The notes: generated by a model from the letters alone, not told the origin. Counted from the stretch's first letter, positions 8,836-18,391 are shown. The stretch: 64,000 nucleotides of DNA from Rhizobium sp. BK602 (GCF_014195095.1 NZ_JACIBC010000005.1:434001-498000); one strand, 5' to 3'. Made by a program: numbers and translations.

Positions 8836-10899
8836 TTAGAGGATATTGATCACGAGGTTGCCATGGGCGTCGACATGGAAGATGCCGCTCGGCCCAACGA
8901 CCGCGGTCGATTCACGCTGCTCAACAATGGCTGGCCCCTTGACCTCCTGTCCGACCGGAAGCTTGTAGTGGTCGTACACGGTGGTTTCGACATAGCTGCC
9001 GATTTCGTTGAAGAAGACCTCGCGGCTACCCTTTCTGGCGCCCGCGACGACAGTCTCGTGCGGCCGGGTGACCTGATCCTTCTCGCCGCTTGCGCGCAGA
9101 CGCCAGGTAATGACTTCCAGTGGGGCAGCAACGGTACGGCCGAAAAGTTCGCGGTAGAGCTTGAAGAATGCGTCCTTCAACTCCTTCAGGAACTCCTCCT
9201 TCGGCAGGTTCCTGTCCGGCAGAACGACCGTGATCTCATGCCCCTGGCCGACATGGCGCATGTCCACGGTATAGCGGTTGGAGATCGACTCGGTCACCAC
9301 GCCCGCAGCGGAAACGACCTCGGCGCCCTGGGCAGCCAGATCGTCAAGCAGACGGTTCACCGCGTCGACATCCCAGGCATCGAGCGCCATAGGATGGCTG
9401 GCCGACAGATCAACCGCCACCGGAGCGATCAGGAGGCCGATCGCCGAGCTGACGCCCGCGCCGGTCGGGCAGATGATCCGTGAGATGCCGAGCTTGCGGG
9501 CAATTCCGTAAGCATGGACCGGACCCGCGCCCCCGAAGGCGACCATTGGAAGCGAGCGGGGATCGACGCCGAGGTCAGTCGCGTGCATCGCGGCCGCCTT
9601 GCTCATGGATTCGTTGACCAGGTCGTGGATGCCCCAGGCGCAACGCTCGATGGACACGGCAAGCGAAGCAGCGAGCTTGCTCATCGCCTCGCGAGCAGCG
9701 TCCTTCGACACCTTGAACGAGCCGCCGACGAAGGACTCGGTGCCCATGTAGCCAAGCAGAATGTCGGCGTCCGTAACGGTCGGCTGCGTTCCGCCGCGCT
9801 GATAGGCGGCGGGACCTGGCATCGCGCCGGCCGAATGCGGTCCGACATCGAGCAGCCCGAGCGGGTTCCTGGCGGCGATCGAGCCGCCGCCCGCGCCGAT
9901 CTCGATCATCTGGATCGACTGGATCTTCAGCGGAAAGCCCGATCCCTTTCGGAAGCGCTGGTAGTGTGCGACTTCAAGATCGGTACCGACGTTCGGTTCA
10001 CCGTCCGGGATGAGGCAGAGCTTGGCGGTCGTACCACCCATGTCGAAAGAGAGCACGCTTGTTTCACCCGCCGTGCGGCCAAACTCGGCGGCGGCAACCG
10101 CACCGGCGGCCGGGCCGGACTCGATCAGACGCACCGGCAGTTCGGCAGCGCGCCGGCTGGGAACCAGACCGCCGGAAGAGGTCATCCAGAGTACCTGACG
10201 GTCGATACCCTTGGCAGAGAACTCCCGCTGCAGGTGCGCGACGTGTCCCGCCATCTGCGGACGCGTATAGGCGTTGACGACAGTGGTGGAGGCGCGGTCG
10301 AATTCGCGCATTTCAGGGCACACTTCCGAGGACAATGAGACGAAGATGTCCGGGTCTTCTTCGCGCAGCAGAGCAGCGACGCGCTGCTCATGCTGCGGGT
10401 ACTTATAGGCATGAAGCAGGCAGACGGCGACCGAGCGAATTCCCCTTTCCTTGAGGCGACCGGCGATCTCTCGCACCGTCTCTTCCTTCAACTCGGTCAT
10501 GACCGAACCATCCGCCGCAATGCGTTCTTTCGCGCCATAGCTGTTTGCGCGGGAGACGAGTGGATCTGGATATTTGATGTTGAGATCGTAGAGGTCGTAG
10601 CGGCCTTCGTTACGGATACGCAGCATGTCCTGGAAGCCGTCGGTGGTGACGAAGCCGGTCTCGACGCCCTTGCGCTCAAGGACGGCGTTGGTCACCACGG
10701 TCGTCGCGCCGAGGACCTGCAGGTTTTCGACGGTGATCGCGGAGGAGAACGTCTCCAGCAGTTCCGATACGCCCTGGACGACCGCTTCCGCCGGGTTCTT
10801 CGGGGTGCTCAGCACCTTATGAAGATGGAGGTCGCCGTTGTCGTCGAGCAGCGCGAAGTCGGTGAATGTCCCACCAGTATCGAAAGCCAGTTTTGCCAT
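8836..10899 (-). CDS. hyuA: Hydantoinase A/oxoprolinase family subunit (ATP-binding)
   Basis: This 687-residue protein starts with FDTGGTFTDFAL, the ASKHA-fold phosphate-binding loop of HyuA/5-oxoprolinase, with a second ATP-binding segment SFDMGGTTAKLCL near residue 290 and FGGAGPVHA later. With HyuB it should couple ATP hydrolysis to lactam or amide-ring hydrolysis, or to a related carboxylation. It is the first gene after the 295-base gap that holds the LysR-type box at 11004-11051, so it probably heads a transcript hyuA-hyuB-SDR-aldolase. Confidence 0.93.
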   Translation of the reverse strand: MAKLAFDTGGTFTDFALLDDNGDLHLHKVLSTPKNPAEAVVQGVSELLETFSSAITVENLQVLGATTVVTNAVLERKGVETGFVTTDGFQDMLRIRNEGRYDLYDLNIKYPDPLVSRANSYGAKERIAADGSVMTELKEETVREIAGRLKERGIRSVAVCLLHAYKYPQHEQRVAALLREEDPDIFVSLSSEVCPEMREFDRASTTVVNAYTRPQMAGHVAHLQREFSAKGIDRQVLWMTSSGGLVPSRRAAELPVRLIESGPAAGAVAAAEFGRTAGETSVLSFDMGGTTAKLCLIPDGEPNVGTDLEVAHYQRFRKGSGFPLKIQSIQMIEIGAGGGSIAARNPLGLLDVGPHSAGAMPGPAAYQRGGTQPTVTDADILLGYMGTESFVGGSFKVSKDAAREAMSKLAASLAVSIERCAWGIHDLVNESMSKAAAMHATDLGVDPRSLPMVAFGGAGPVHAYGIARKLGISRIICPTGAGVSSAIGLLIAPVAVDLSASHPMALDAWDVDAVNRLLDDLAAQGAEVVSAAGVVTESISNRYTVDMRHVGQGHEITVVLPDRNLPKEEFLKELKDAFFKLYRELFGRTVAAPLEVITWRLRASGEKDQVTRPHETVVAGARKGSREVFFNEIGSYVETTVYDHYKLPVGQEVKGPAIVEQRESTAVVGPSGIFHVDAHGNLVINIL

Positions 10900-11003
10900 A
10901 TTTCCCTCGAAGCAGAAGGTCGGCGCCGGGTGCGCCCGTTGCCATGAGTCCGCATGTCGAACTCTTTATCTGCCATGAGGTTAGGTGAATTGAGCGAGGG
11001 TTC

Positions 11004-11051
11004 GCCAACACAACTACGGTCTGCCGCCATAGGGTTTGCTTATGGCGAAAC
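11004..11051. promoter_or_regulatory. LysR-type box before hyuA (palindrome GCCATA-N9-TATGGC)
   Basis: An interrupted palindrome, GCCATA-N9-TATGGC at 11026-11046, has the T-N11-A geometry of LysR-family sites. The surrounding 48 bases match the region 18215-18262 without gaps at 41 of 48 positions. That second copy precedes the Liv-type substrate-binding-protein gene. The centre is about 137 bases before the hyuA start. The remaining sequence of the 10900-11194 gap shows no gene. Confidence 0.8.
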
Positions 11052-11194
11052 ACCGCCTCGGAACGCAAATTTCGTATCTGGCTGTCGAGCGGTGATTGCA
11101 GAAATGTCAATTCTGGCGGCTCGCGCGGGCGGACCGGAACAGTCAACAGAATGACGATACGGCTTGCGCGAGCAGTGCAGATTTGAGGGAACGT

Positions 11195-12133
11195 TTATAC
11201 CGCGCTGATGCCCGCATGCTTGCGCGATGTCATGGAGCCGACGACATCCAGCAGAACTGCCCTTGCCGCCAGCGCGGGCTCCGAAAGCGGAAGATGGTCG
11301 GAGATGCATAGCGAGACCGTGGCATCGATGACCGGCCGCGTCAGGGCGCGGATCTGCGCGCCGGCAAAGGACGGCGTGGCGGTCACGACGGAAGCGGGCA
11401 CGATCGTCGCTCCCAGACCGTCGAGGACAGCAGCGCTGAGGGCAGGAACGGATTCGATCTCCGAGACGACCCTCGGGGCCACTCTCGCCCGCGCAAGAGC
11501 ATCGTCGATCATACGTCGCAGAAGATGATTCTTGCTCGGAAGCAGCAGCGGCGTATCCGCGAGCGCCCCGACCGGCAGCGCCTCGTTCAGCTCACCCGGC
11601 AACACCATGCCCGGCGGGGACACGAGGAACATCTCCTCCTTGAAGAGCGGCTGCAGCGTCGTGCCCTTGATCGGCTCCGACGCGTAGATGAGCGCCATGT
11701 CCATCTTTCCGGTCATGATGAGCTCGCTGAGAATCTGGCCGAAACTGTCGTTGATGTGGACGACGATCTGCGGGTGCCGGCTCTTCATCTCTCGGAGAAG
11801 CGGAAGCGATAGGGACGTCGACGACGAATAGGTCGCCAGCCCGATCGAAACGCGTCCGGCGATCGAAGCATCCGCCTGGTTCATGTCGGTCTGGGCCTGA
11901 TCGATCTGCTTCAGCATCAGCTGAGCGTGCCGGTAAAGGATGAGGCCGGCTTCCGTCGGAGCAATACCGACATTGCTGCGGATCAAAAGCTTGTGCTTGA
12001 AGTGCGCTTCGAGCGACGCGACCTGTTGCGAAAGAGCCGGTTGGGCTGTTCGGAGGATTGCCGCTGCGCGCGATACGCTTCCGGTGTCGACGATTTTCAC
12101 GAAGCTTCTAAGCTTCCGGAAGTCTACGCTCAT
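11195..12133 (-). CDS. LysR-family transcriptional regulator (Nac-like)
   Basis: This 312-residue regulator has the N-terminal winged helix FRKLRSFVKIVDTGSVSRAA and QPALSQQVASLE (residues 4-40), typical of the Nac/TcuR branch, followed by a periplasmic-binding-like effector domain. Start 12133 is chosen because the helix-turn-helix begins right after it; an upstream start at 12181 would add 16 residues. The gene lies inside the minus-strand run between the aminotransferase and hyuA. The paired 48-bp elements at 11004 and 18215 are its most likely targets, one before each half of the cluster. Confidence 0.93.
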   Translation of the reverse strand: MSVDFRKLRSFVKIVDTGSVSRAAAILRTAQPALSQQVASLEAHFKHKLLIRSNVGIAPTEAGLILYRHAQLMLKQIDQAQTDMNQADASIAGRVSIGLATYSSSTSLSLPLLREMKSRHPQIVVHINDSFGQILSELIMTGKMDMALIYASEPIKGTTLQPLFKEEMFLVSPPGMVLPGELNEALPVGALADTPLLLPSKNHLLRRMIDDALARARVAPRVVSEIESVPALSAAVLDGLGATIVPASVVTATPSFAGAQIRALTRPVIDATVSLCISDHLPLSEPALAARAVLLDVVGSMTSRKHAGISAV

Positions 12134-12218
12134 GGTTCCACGCCCTTTTTCGTGGACCCTATGCTCCCGGGAAGGAGACATGCAAGCCTCCCCTTCCCGA
12201 TTTATCCAGGATAGCGAT

Positions 12219-13427
12219 TCAGCTTAGCGCCTTCACCGCGCGTTCGATGCGGTCACAGGCTTCCGCGATCAGCTCCATGGAGGTCGCGAAAGACAAGCGG
12301 AAGTAAGGAGACAGGCCGTAAGCCGCGCCCTGCAGGGCAGCGACGCCGACGCCATCGAGCAGATAGAGGACGAATTCGAGGTCATTTTCGATCACCTTTC
12401 CCTCCGGTGTCCTCTTGCCGATCACGCCGCCGCAGTTCGGATAGAGATAGAACGCGCCGTCCGGAACGAGGCAGGAAAGACCTTCGACGGCGTTCAATCT
12501 TGCGCATGCATAGTCGCGGCGCTCCTTGTAGACCTTCACGCTCTCGGCAATGAAGCTTTGGTCGCCGGCAAGCGCGTAGGCCGCGGCAGCCTGGCTGACG
12601 GAGGAAGGGCAGGACGACATTTGCGATTGCAGCTTGTTGATGGCGGCGACAAGCGCGGCAGGACCCGCCGCGTAACCTATGCGCCAGCCGGTCATAGCGT
12701 AGGATTTCGAGACGCCATTGGTCAGGAGAACGCGGTCCTTGAGCTCCGGCACGGCCGCGACCAGCGTCGTCATCGGTTCGTCCTTGAACCACACCTGGTC
12801 GTAGATATCGTCGGACAGTACAAAGACATGCGGATGACGCAGGAGAACCTTGCCGATCGCCTCGAGTTCGCTGCGCGAATAGGCCGACCCCGTGGGATTG
12901 GACGGCGCATTGAGGATCAGCCACAAGGTCTTCGGCGTAATCACCTTCTCCAATGCCTCCGCGGAAAGCTTGAACCCTGTCTCCTGCGGGCATTGGACGA
13001 TGACCGGCTTGCCTTCATTGGCGATCACCATGTCCGGATAGGAGACCCAATAGGGCGCCGGGATGATGACCTCGGCATTGTTTTCGACGCTGGCCATGAG
13101 GGCAAGAAAAAGGATCTGTTTCGCACCGCCGCCGACGCAGATCTCCTGATCCGAATAGGAGAGCCCAAGGCGCCGCTGAAAGTCCCCGATGATCGCCTTG
13201 CGCAGAGCCGGGGTTCCGTTGACGGGCGTATATTTCGTTTCGCCGCGATCGATGGCCTCGTGGGCGGCCTTCTTGATGTTGGCCGGCGTGTCGAAATCGG
13301 GCTCGCCGACGGTGAGGTCGACGATGTCCCGGCCTGCCGCCTTCAACTCTCTGGCGCGTGCGGCAGCGGCCGTGCTTGGAGACACCTTGATCCTGGACAC
13401 GCGTGATGCGGGCACGAAAGTGCTCAT
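12219..13427 (-). CDS. Class I PLP aminotransferase (aspartate aminotransferase Ib-like)
   Basis: This 402-residue fold-type I enzyme has the PLP lysine at Lys241 (NGVSKSYAMTGWRIGY), NAPSNPTG near 173-180 and a DDIYDQVWF loop. It is close in pattern to subgroup Ib aspartate/prephenate aminotransferases of alphaproteobacteria. It would transfer an amino group between a pathway amino acid and a 2-oxo acid. Its place between the transporter and the LysR gene suggests it acts on an amino acid released by the hydantoinase (inference) and is not the housekeeping enzyme. Confidence 0.92.
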   Translation of the reverse strand: MSTFVPASRVSRIKVSPSTAAAARARELKAAGRDIVDLTVGEPDFDTPANIKKAAHEAIDRGETKYTPVNGTPALRKAIIGDFQRRLGLSYSDQEICVGGGAKQILFLALMASVENNAEVIIPAPYWVSYPDMVIANEGKPVIVQCPQETGFKLSAEALEKVITPKTLWLILNAPSNPTGSAYSRSELEAIGKVLLRHPHVFVLSDDIYDQVWFKDEPMTTLVAAVPELKDRVLLTNGVSKSYAMTGWRIGYAAGPAALVAAINKLQSQMSSCPSSVSQAAAAYALAGDQSFIAESVKVYKERRDYACARLNAVEGLSCLVPDGAFYLYPNCGGVIGKRTPEGKVIENDLEFVLYLLDGVGVAALQGAAYGLSPYFRLSFATSMELIAEACDRIERAVKALS

Positions 13428-13469
13428 GGAAAGCTTCCTCGTTTTGATTGCTTATCGTTCTGTCGATGG

Positions 13470-14213
13470 TCAGTGAACGGCGTCGGCTTCACCGCGCATT
13501 CTTCCCGTCAGGAAGAGCTCGCCGAGTTCGTCATGCGTGATTTCCGCCGGCTTTCCGTCCCAGATCACCTTACCCAGCCTGAGAATGACGGCACGCTGCG
13601 CCACCTCCATGGCCTTCTTGGTGTTCTGTTCCACCAGCAGGATCGTCATGCCGGCCGCGTGCAAGCGCAGCAGCTCGTCGAAGACGACACCGATGGCGGC
13701 GGGAGACAGGCCTACGGACGGCTCATCCACCAGCAGCACCTTCGGTCTCTGCAGAACGGCCATCGCAACTTCGAGAAGCTGCTGCTCGCCGCCCGACATG
13801 TTGCCGGCAAGCGTCGAGCGCCGGGTCTTCAGGATCGGGAAAAGGTCGTAGACATAGTCGCGATCGGCCTTGACCTTGGCATCGCGGATGGTGAACGCCG
13901 CCATTTGAAGGTTCTCGTCAACGGTCATCACAGGAAAATTGCAGCGGCCTTGGGGCACGAAGGAGACGCCCTCGCCCAATATCGCCCGCGACCTCATGCC
14001 GGCGATATTCTTGCCGCGCCATTCGATAGAGCCGCCCTTGATCGTCGTCATGCCGTAGAGTGTCTTCAGAAGGGTCGACTTGCCGGCGCCGTTCGGTCCC
14101 ATCAGCGCGACAAACTGGCCGGGCGGAACGTCGAGATCGACGCCGTTGAGGATATCCAGGTTCCCATAGCCTGCGCGCAGGCCCTGGATCGACAGGTTCG
14201 ATTCAGCCGCCAA
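13470..14213 (-). CDS. Branched-chain-type ABC transporter ATP-binding protein (LivF-like)
   Basis: This 247-residue ATPase has Walker A GPNGAGKST near residue 39, signature NMSGGEQQLLEVAM and Walker B VLLVDEPSVGLSP. The QxxLLxxR-type end and the position as last transporter gene are LivF-like. It overlaps the preceding LivG-like gene by 11 bases, which implies translational coupling. It serves the inner-membrane complex with the two permeases upstream. Confidence 0.93.
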   Translation of the reverse strand: MAAESNLSIQGLRAGYGNLDILNGVDLDVPPGQFVALMGPNGAGKSTLLKTLYGMTTIKGGSIEWRGKNIAGMRSRAILGEGVSFVPQGRCNFPVMTVDENLQMAAFTIRDAKVKADRDYVYDLFPILKTRRSTLAGNMSGGEQQLLEVAMAVLQRPKVLLVDEPSVGLSPAAIGVVFDELLRLHAAGMTILLVEQNTKKAMEVAQRAVILRLGKVIWDGKPAEITHDELGELFLTGRMRGEADAVH

Positions 14214-14976
14214 GATAGGCCTCCCTTACGCGCTGGTCCTGAATGATGTCATGCGGCAGTCCCTCCACCAGCTTAGTGCCCTGATCGAGAACGATGACCC
14301 GCTGGCAGATGCTGGTGACGACATCGATATTATGCTCGATGACGAGGAAGCTGACACCGAGCGACTTGTTCGCATAGACGATCGTCTCGACGACACGCTC
14401 GATGATCTTCGGGTTGATGCCGGCCATGGGTTCGTCGAGAAGGATGAGCTTCGGCTCCGGCATGAGCATCGAGGCGAACTGGATCAGCTTCTGCTGACCG
14501 CCCGAAAGATTGCCGGCCGGCTGGTGGCGAACGTCCCAGAGACCCGCCATCCGAATGAGATCCCTTGCCCGTTCCCGGAGTGCGTCGATGCGCTGGCGCG
14601 ATCTGCGGCCGAGACCGAATGTCGAGGCGACGTCGGGGAATGTGAACATCTGCCCGGCGATAACAAGGTTCTCCTCGACGTCGAGAGCCTTGAACGTCAC
14701 GGTTTTCTGGAAGGAGCGGAGCATCCGTCCCTCGCGCGCAATGCGGTTCAAAGACCAGCCGGTGATGTCCTGCCCGTCGAGGATGACGGTTCCCGTGTCA
14801 GGACGGGCAAGGCCGGTCGTGCAATCGAAGAAGGTGGATTTTCCGGAGCCATTCGGGCCGATGAGGCCGGCGATCTCGCCGCGATCGATGTGCATGCTGA
14901 CATCGTTGACGGCCTTCACCGCGCCATAGGATTTGCTGAGATTCTTGATCTCGAGGATCGGCAGGTGAGCGGTCAT
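14203..14976 (-). CDS. Branched-chain-type ABC transporter ATP-binding protein (LivG-like)
   Basis: This 257-residue ATPase has Walker A GPNGSGKST, signature NLSGGQQKLIQFA and Walker B LILLDEPMAGINP; the long insertion around the middle and IEHNIDVV are LivG-like. Start 14976 is chosen because it overlaps the permease stop as ATGA; the open frame further upstream is shadow. Residues SFQKTVTF replace the more common TFQNxRLF in the Q-loop. Confidence 0.93.
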   Translation of the reverse strand: MTAHLPILEIKNLSKSYGAVKAVNDVSMHIDRGEIAGLIGPNGSGKSTFFDCTTGLARPDTGTVILDGQDITGWSLNRIAREGRMLRSFQKTVTFKALDVEENLVIAGQMFTFPDVASTFGLGRRSRQRIDALRERARDLIRMAGLWDVRHQPAGNLSGGQQKLIQFASMLMPEPKLILLDEPMAGINPKIIERVVETIVYANKSLGVSFLVIEHNIDVVTSICQRVIVLDQGTKLVEGLPHDIIQDQRVREAYLGG

Positions 14977-15959
14977 TTGCCACCTCCGATCGCGCTCCAG
15001 AAGCGGTTGATCAGCGGAGCGAAGCCCTTCTTGAAGCCGAAGACGAGAATGAGAAGGCAGATCCCATAGATGATCATTCGCAGTTCGGGGGTCACGCGGA
15101 GCGCTTCCGTCAGACCGACGAACAGCAGGCTGCCGAACACCGTTCCGGAGATTAGTCCGGCGCCGCCACCGAGAACGATGATGAGCATCGTGGTCGAATA
15201 GTACATCTGGAAGGTCAAGGGGCTGACGACGGTCAGATAATGTGCGTAGAGGCAACCGCCGGCACCGGCGAAGGCCGCGCTGATCATGAAGACGATCAGC
15301 TTATAGCGCCACGTCGGGATGCCGACGGATTCGGCAAGGGTTTCGTTTTCGCGGATCGCGACCATGTTGCGCCCGGCGGGCGACTTCACGATAGCCCAGG
15401 CCAGCAGCGTCGCCAGGATACCCGTGGCCAGCGCGAGATAATAAAAGTTCGTCGTTCCGGATACGTTGAACGACAGCGGCCCAAGCGCGAAATGCGGCTT
15501 CGGGATGGCGGAGAGGCCCATATCCCCACGTGTCACTGAAATCCAATTCTTGGCGATGGCCTGGCCGATGATCACGAAGCCCAGCGTACACATCACGAAG
15601 GAGGTCGATCTCAGACGCAAGGCCGGAATGCCGAGCGGAAGCGCCAGCGCGCCGGAAACAAGCGCGGCGGCTGCGAAGTTGACATAGAAGGGCGTTCCGT
15701 AATTCACGGCCAGGAGACTGGCGGTATAGGCGCCGATGCCGAAGAAGGCGGCCTGGGCGAGCGAAAGCAGGCCGGTATAGCCCACGAGAAGGTTCAGGCC
15801 GTGCGCCGGAAGCATGAAGATCAACGCGATGATCAATGCGTGGGTGACATAGCGACTTCCTATGAAGGGCGCCGCCACGGCAAGCACGATCAGCACGGCC
15901 GCGAGCGGGATGCGGAGATCGCGTCGCCTTGCCTGCTGGGTCGTTTGAGCGAGAGACAT
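14973..15959 (-). CDS. Branched-chain-type ABC transporter permease (LivM-like)
   Basis: This 328-residue membrane protein has about eight to ten hydrophobic helices. GLNLLVGYTGLLSLAQAAFFGIGAY near residues 55-78 is the LivM signature, and SxxGRNMVAIRENETLAESVGI is the cytoplasmic loop that contacts the ATPases. It is the inner-membrane pore of the 13.5-18.1 kb importer. It lies 40 bases after the LivH-like gene and overlaps the LivG-like gene by 4 bases. Confidence 0.93.
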   Translation of the reverse strand: MSLAQTTQQARRRDLRIPLAAVLIVLAVAAPFIGSRYVTHALIIALIFMLPAHGLNLLVGYTGLLSLAQAAFFGIGAYTASLLAVNYGTPFYVNFAAAALVSGALALPLGIPALRLRSTSFVMCTLGFVIIGQAIAKNWISVTRGDMGLSAIPKPHFALGPLSFNVSGTTNFYYLALATGILATLLAWAIVKSPAGRNMVAIRENETLAESVGIPTWRYKLIVFMISAAFAGAGGCLYAHYLTVVSPLTFQMYYSTTMLIIVLGGGAGLISGTVFGSLLFVGLTEALRVTPELRMIIYGICLLILVFGFKKGFAPLINRFWSAIGGGK

Positions 15960-15999
15960 TTCACAAGTCCTCAGAGTTCGAGAATATGCCGGCGGTCGC

Positions 16000-16878
16000 T
16001 TAGAAGCGCGCTTGCGTCGAGAAGAGACCGTGCGGTCGCCACATCAGCATCAGGATCAGCGTCGCGAACCCCACCGTGTCGCGGAACTGAAGGCCGACAT
16101 AGGTCGCCACCAGGCTTTCCGCGATACCGAGGATCATCGCCGCGAAGAACGTGCCCCGAACATTGCCCAAGCCGCCCATGATGATGATCGGCAGGGTCTT
16201 GAAGGTAATCAGTTCGCCCATGCCGCCATAGACGCTGACATTGACCGGCGCAGTCAGGACGCCGGACAGCGCCGCGAGTGCGGCACCTAGAATGAAGGTG
16301 CGGAGAACCACCTGGGGAACATCGATGCCGACCACTTCGCAGCATTCGACATTCTGCGATACCGCGCGCATCGCCTTGCCCATCCGGCTATAGGTCACCA
16401 TCAATTCGAGGCCGATGAACACCAGAAGGCAGGTCACGAGAATGATGATGCGCTGCTCTGCGAGGCTGAAGCCGAGGATCGACACGGGCTCGATATAGCC
16501 GGCGGAGAAGAACTTGTAGCCGCCTCCGAAGACGAGGATGACCGTGTTCTGAAGAACCAGCGCGACGCCCAGGGTTGCGAGCACCCCGGACTCCGCCGGA
16601 GCCCCCACCATGCGCTGCATGACGAGCTTGCCCACGACATAGGCGACGACGATGGTGGAGACGACGCCGACGACGATCGAGGCTTCATAAGAGAGACCCA
16701 GATAGTCGACGGCGAACCACGCGCCGAAGGTGCCCAGCATGTAATATTCGCCATGGGCGAAATTGATCGCCCGCAGGACGCCGAAGATCATCGTCATGCC
16801 GACCGCCACGATCGCATAGACGGATCCGGTCACGACGCCGTTCACAATTTGCTCGAGGATCGTCGAGATCATAACCAT
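16000..16878 (-). CDS. Branched-chain-type ABC transporter permease (LivH-like)
   Basis: This 292-residue permease has the LivH opening NGVVTGSVYAIVAVGMTMIFGVLRAINFAHGEYYMLG and the coupling loop TYSRMGKAMRAVSQN. Two in-frame starts (16878 and 16872) lie close together; the second has better spacing to GGCGG. It follows the binding-protein gene by 13 bases, so both share a transcript. Confidence 0.93.
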   Translation of the reverse strand: MVMISTILEQIVNGVVTGSVYAIVAVGMTMIFGVLRAINFAHGEYYMLGTFGAWFAVDYLGLSYEASIVVGVVSTIVVAYVVGKLVMQRMVGAPAESGVLATLGVALVLQNTVILVFGGGYKFFSAGYIEPVSILGFSLAEQRIIILVTCLLVFIGLELMVTYSRMGKAMRAVSQNVECCEVVGIDVPQVVLRTFILGAALAALSGVLTAPVNVSVYGGMGELITFKTLPIIIMGGLGNVRGTFFAAMILGIAESLVATYVGLQFRDTVGFATLILMLMWRPHGLFSTQARF

Positions 16879-16891
16879 CCGCCTTTCGAGC

Positions 16892-18085
16892 TTATTGTGC
16901 GGGATATTGGATATCTGCCGTATAGGCTCCCTTGATGGCCGGCTTGCCGTTTTCGATCTGGAGAAGGATCATCGGCAGGCGGGCCTGATTGTGATCGTCG
17001 AAGGTCACCTCGCCGACCGGACTCTTATATTTGATCTTTGACAGAGCCTCTCGAACCTTTTCCTGATCGATGCTGCCCGCTTCGTGGATGGCTTTCGCGA
17101 GCAGACGGACCGTGTCCCAATGAACGTAGGCATGGTTGTTGGGCGCGTCCTTGTAGGTGGCGGTGAACTTCTCGACGAACGCCTTGCTTTCCGGGGAATC
17201 CCACGCGGGAAGCCACGCAGCCGCCTCGACCGCGCCTTCGAGCGCCGTCGGCGCGGTGGCGATCGTCTTGGCGGTATTGAACTCGCCATTGCCGATCAAG
17301 GTCACCTTTCCGGCGAGACCAAGTTCGACCATCTGGCGAGCAACGATGGGGGTCGTGTCGGCCAGGCCGTACATGATGATCGCCTGTGCGCCATTGTCGC
17401 GGATCTTCGAAAGAACGCTGCGGAAGTCGACTTCGCCTTCCTTGTAATAGTCCTCGCTCAGTATCTCGCCCTTGAACTGCGGAAGATACTTCTTCGTGAA
17501 GGCGATCGCGGAACGACCGTAGTCTGTGTCGACCGATAGAACCGCGAATTTGGTGAAACCACGCTGTTCCGCCGCATATTTAGCGACGATGAAGGCGCGA
17601 TTTTCATCTGTGGGATAGTTGCGGTAGGTCCATTTGAAGCCGCCGACGCCGGCGCCATAGGTGATCTTCGGGTTGGAAGATGCTGCGTTCAGGAGGAGAA
17701 CTTGCGCATCTTCGGCCACCGGCTGCATGGCCAGAGTCACAGAGCTCGAGACGTCGCCGATGATGAAACCGACCTCGTCTTCGTCAATAAGACGGCGGGT
17801 GGCCGAGACGCCCTCGACCGGCGTGCCCTGGCTGTCAGCATTGTACAGTTCGATCTTGTGACCGTCGACGCCGCCCGCATCGTTGATTTCCTTGACCGCC
17901 AATTCGGCGCCGTGCATCGAGAACGCGCCATAGCGGGCATTCGGGCCGCTCATCGGAGCGACGATCCCGAGCTTGATGGGCTTTTCATCGGCGACGGCAG
18001 CGCCGCAGTAGATCGGGGAAGCCATGGCAAGCATAAGGCTCGCCGTGGAAATGCAAAGAGTTCTACGCGTCAAATTGAGGACCAT
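16892..18085 (-). CDS. Periplasmic substrate-binding protein, Leu/Ile/Val type
   Basis: This 397-residue protein has a signal peptide (RRTLCISTASLMLAMASPIYCGAAVADE, cleavage near residue 33) followed by IKLGIVAPMSGPNARYGAFSMHGAELAVKEIN, the LivJ/Periplasmic_binding_6 opening. It delivers the substrate to the two permeases encoded downstream. The family takes up amino acids, amides, urea and aromatic acids, so the ligand is open; the hydantoinase genes in the same regulon point to a lactam, ureide or amide. It is first in the operon, 152 bases from the LysR-type palindrome. Confidence 0.93.
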   Translation of the reverse strand: MVLNLTRRTLCISTASLMLAMASPIYCGAAVADEKPIKLGIVAPMSGPNARYGAFSMHGAELAVKEINDAGGVDGHKIELYNADSQGTPVEGVSATRRLIDEDEVGFIIGDVSSSVTLAMQPVAEDAQVLLLNAASSNPKITYGAGVGGFKWTYRNYPTDENRAFIVAKYAAEQRGFTKFAVLSVDTDYGRSAIAFTKKYLPQFKGEILSEDYYKEGEVDFRSVLSKIRDNGAQAIIMYGLADTTPIVARQMVELGLAGKVTLIGNGEFNTAKTIATAPTALEGAVEAAAWLPAWDSPESKAFVEKFTATYKDAPNNHAYVHWDTVRLLAKAIHEAGSIDQEKVREALSKIKYKSPVGEVTFDDHNQARLPMILLQIENGKPAIKGAYTADIQYPAQ

Positions 18086-18214
18086 GTTCCCACTCCGTGT
18101 TCTCGAATGCGTAAGCTCGGCATTTTCGCTGAGCCTTGCGACTGCCGCTTAAGCGGTTCTGTCGGATGCGGCTTTCACCGCTGTCGTCAGAGTAGGTTCA
18201 TAGAAGTGTCTCTG

Positions 18215-18262
18215 GCCAACACAACTCCATTCTGCCGCCATAGCGTTTCTTTATGGCGGAAC
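18215..18262. promoter_or_regulatory. LysR-type box before the Liv-type operon
   Basis: The second copy of the 48-bp element seen at 11004-11051, with the palindrome GCCATA-N9-TATGGC at 18237-18257. It lies in the 306-base gap between the binding-protein gene (minus) and the DUF1127 gene (plus), so it could act in either direction. The seven differences from the other copy fall outside the palindrome arms. Confidence 0.8.
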
Positions 18263-18391
18263 TCGACATTTTCTGCTGGCGCTTGAAAGCAATGCGCCCT
18301 GCGAAAAGCGGATGCCTCCTATGCGATCAAATGCCTTCAAAACAATCACTCGAAAGCTTATTTCCTCGGCAGAACCAACAAGGGAAATACC

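Noticed and set aside
7040..8839. 599-codon plus frame opposite hyuB
   Set aside because: It mirrors the hyuB gene, which has full-length homology and operon context; the plus frame has no family motif.
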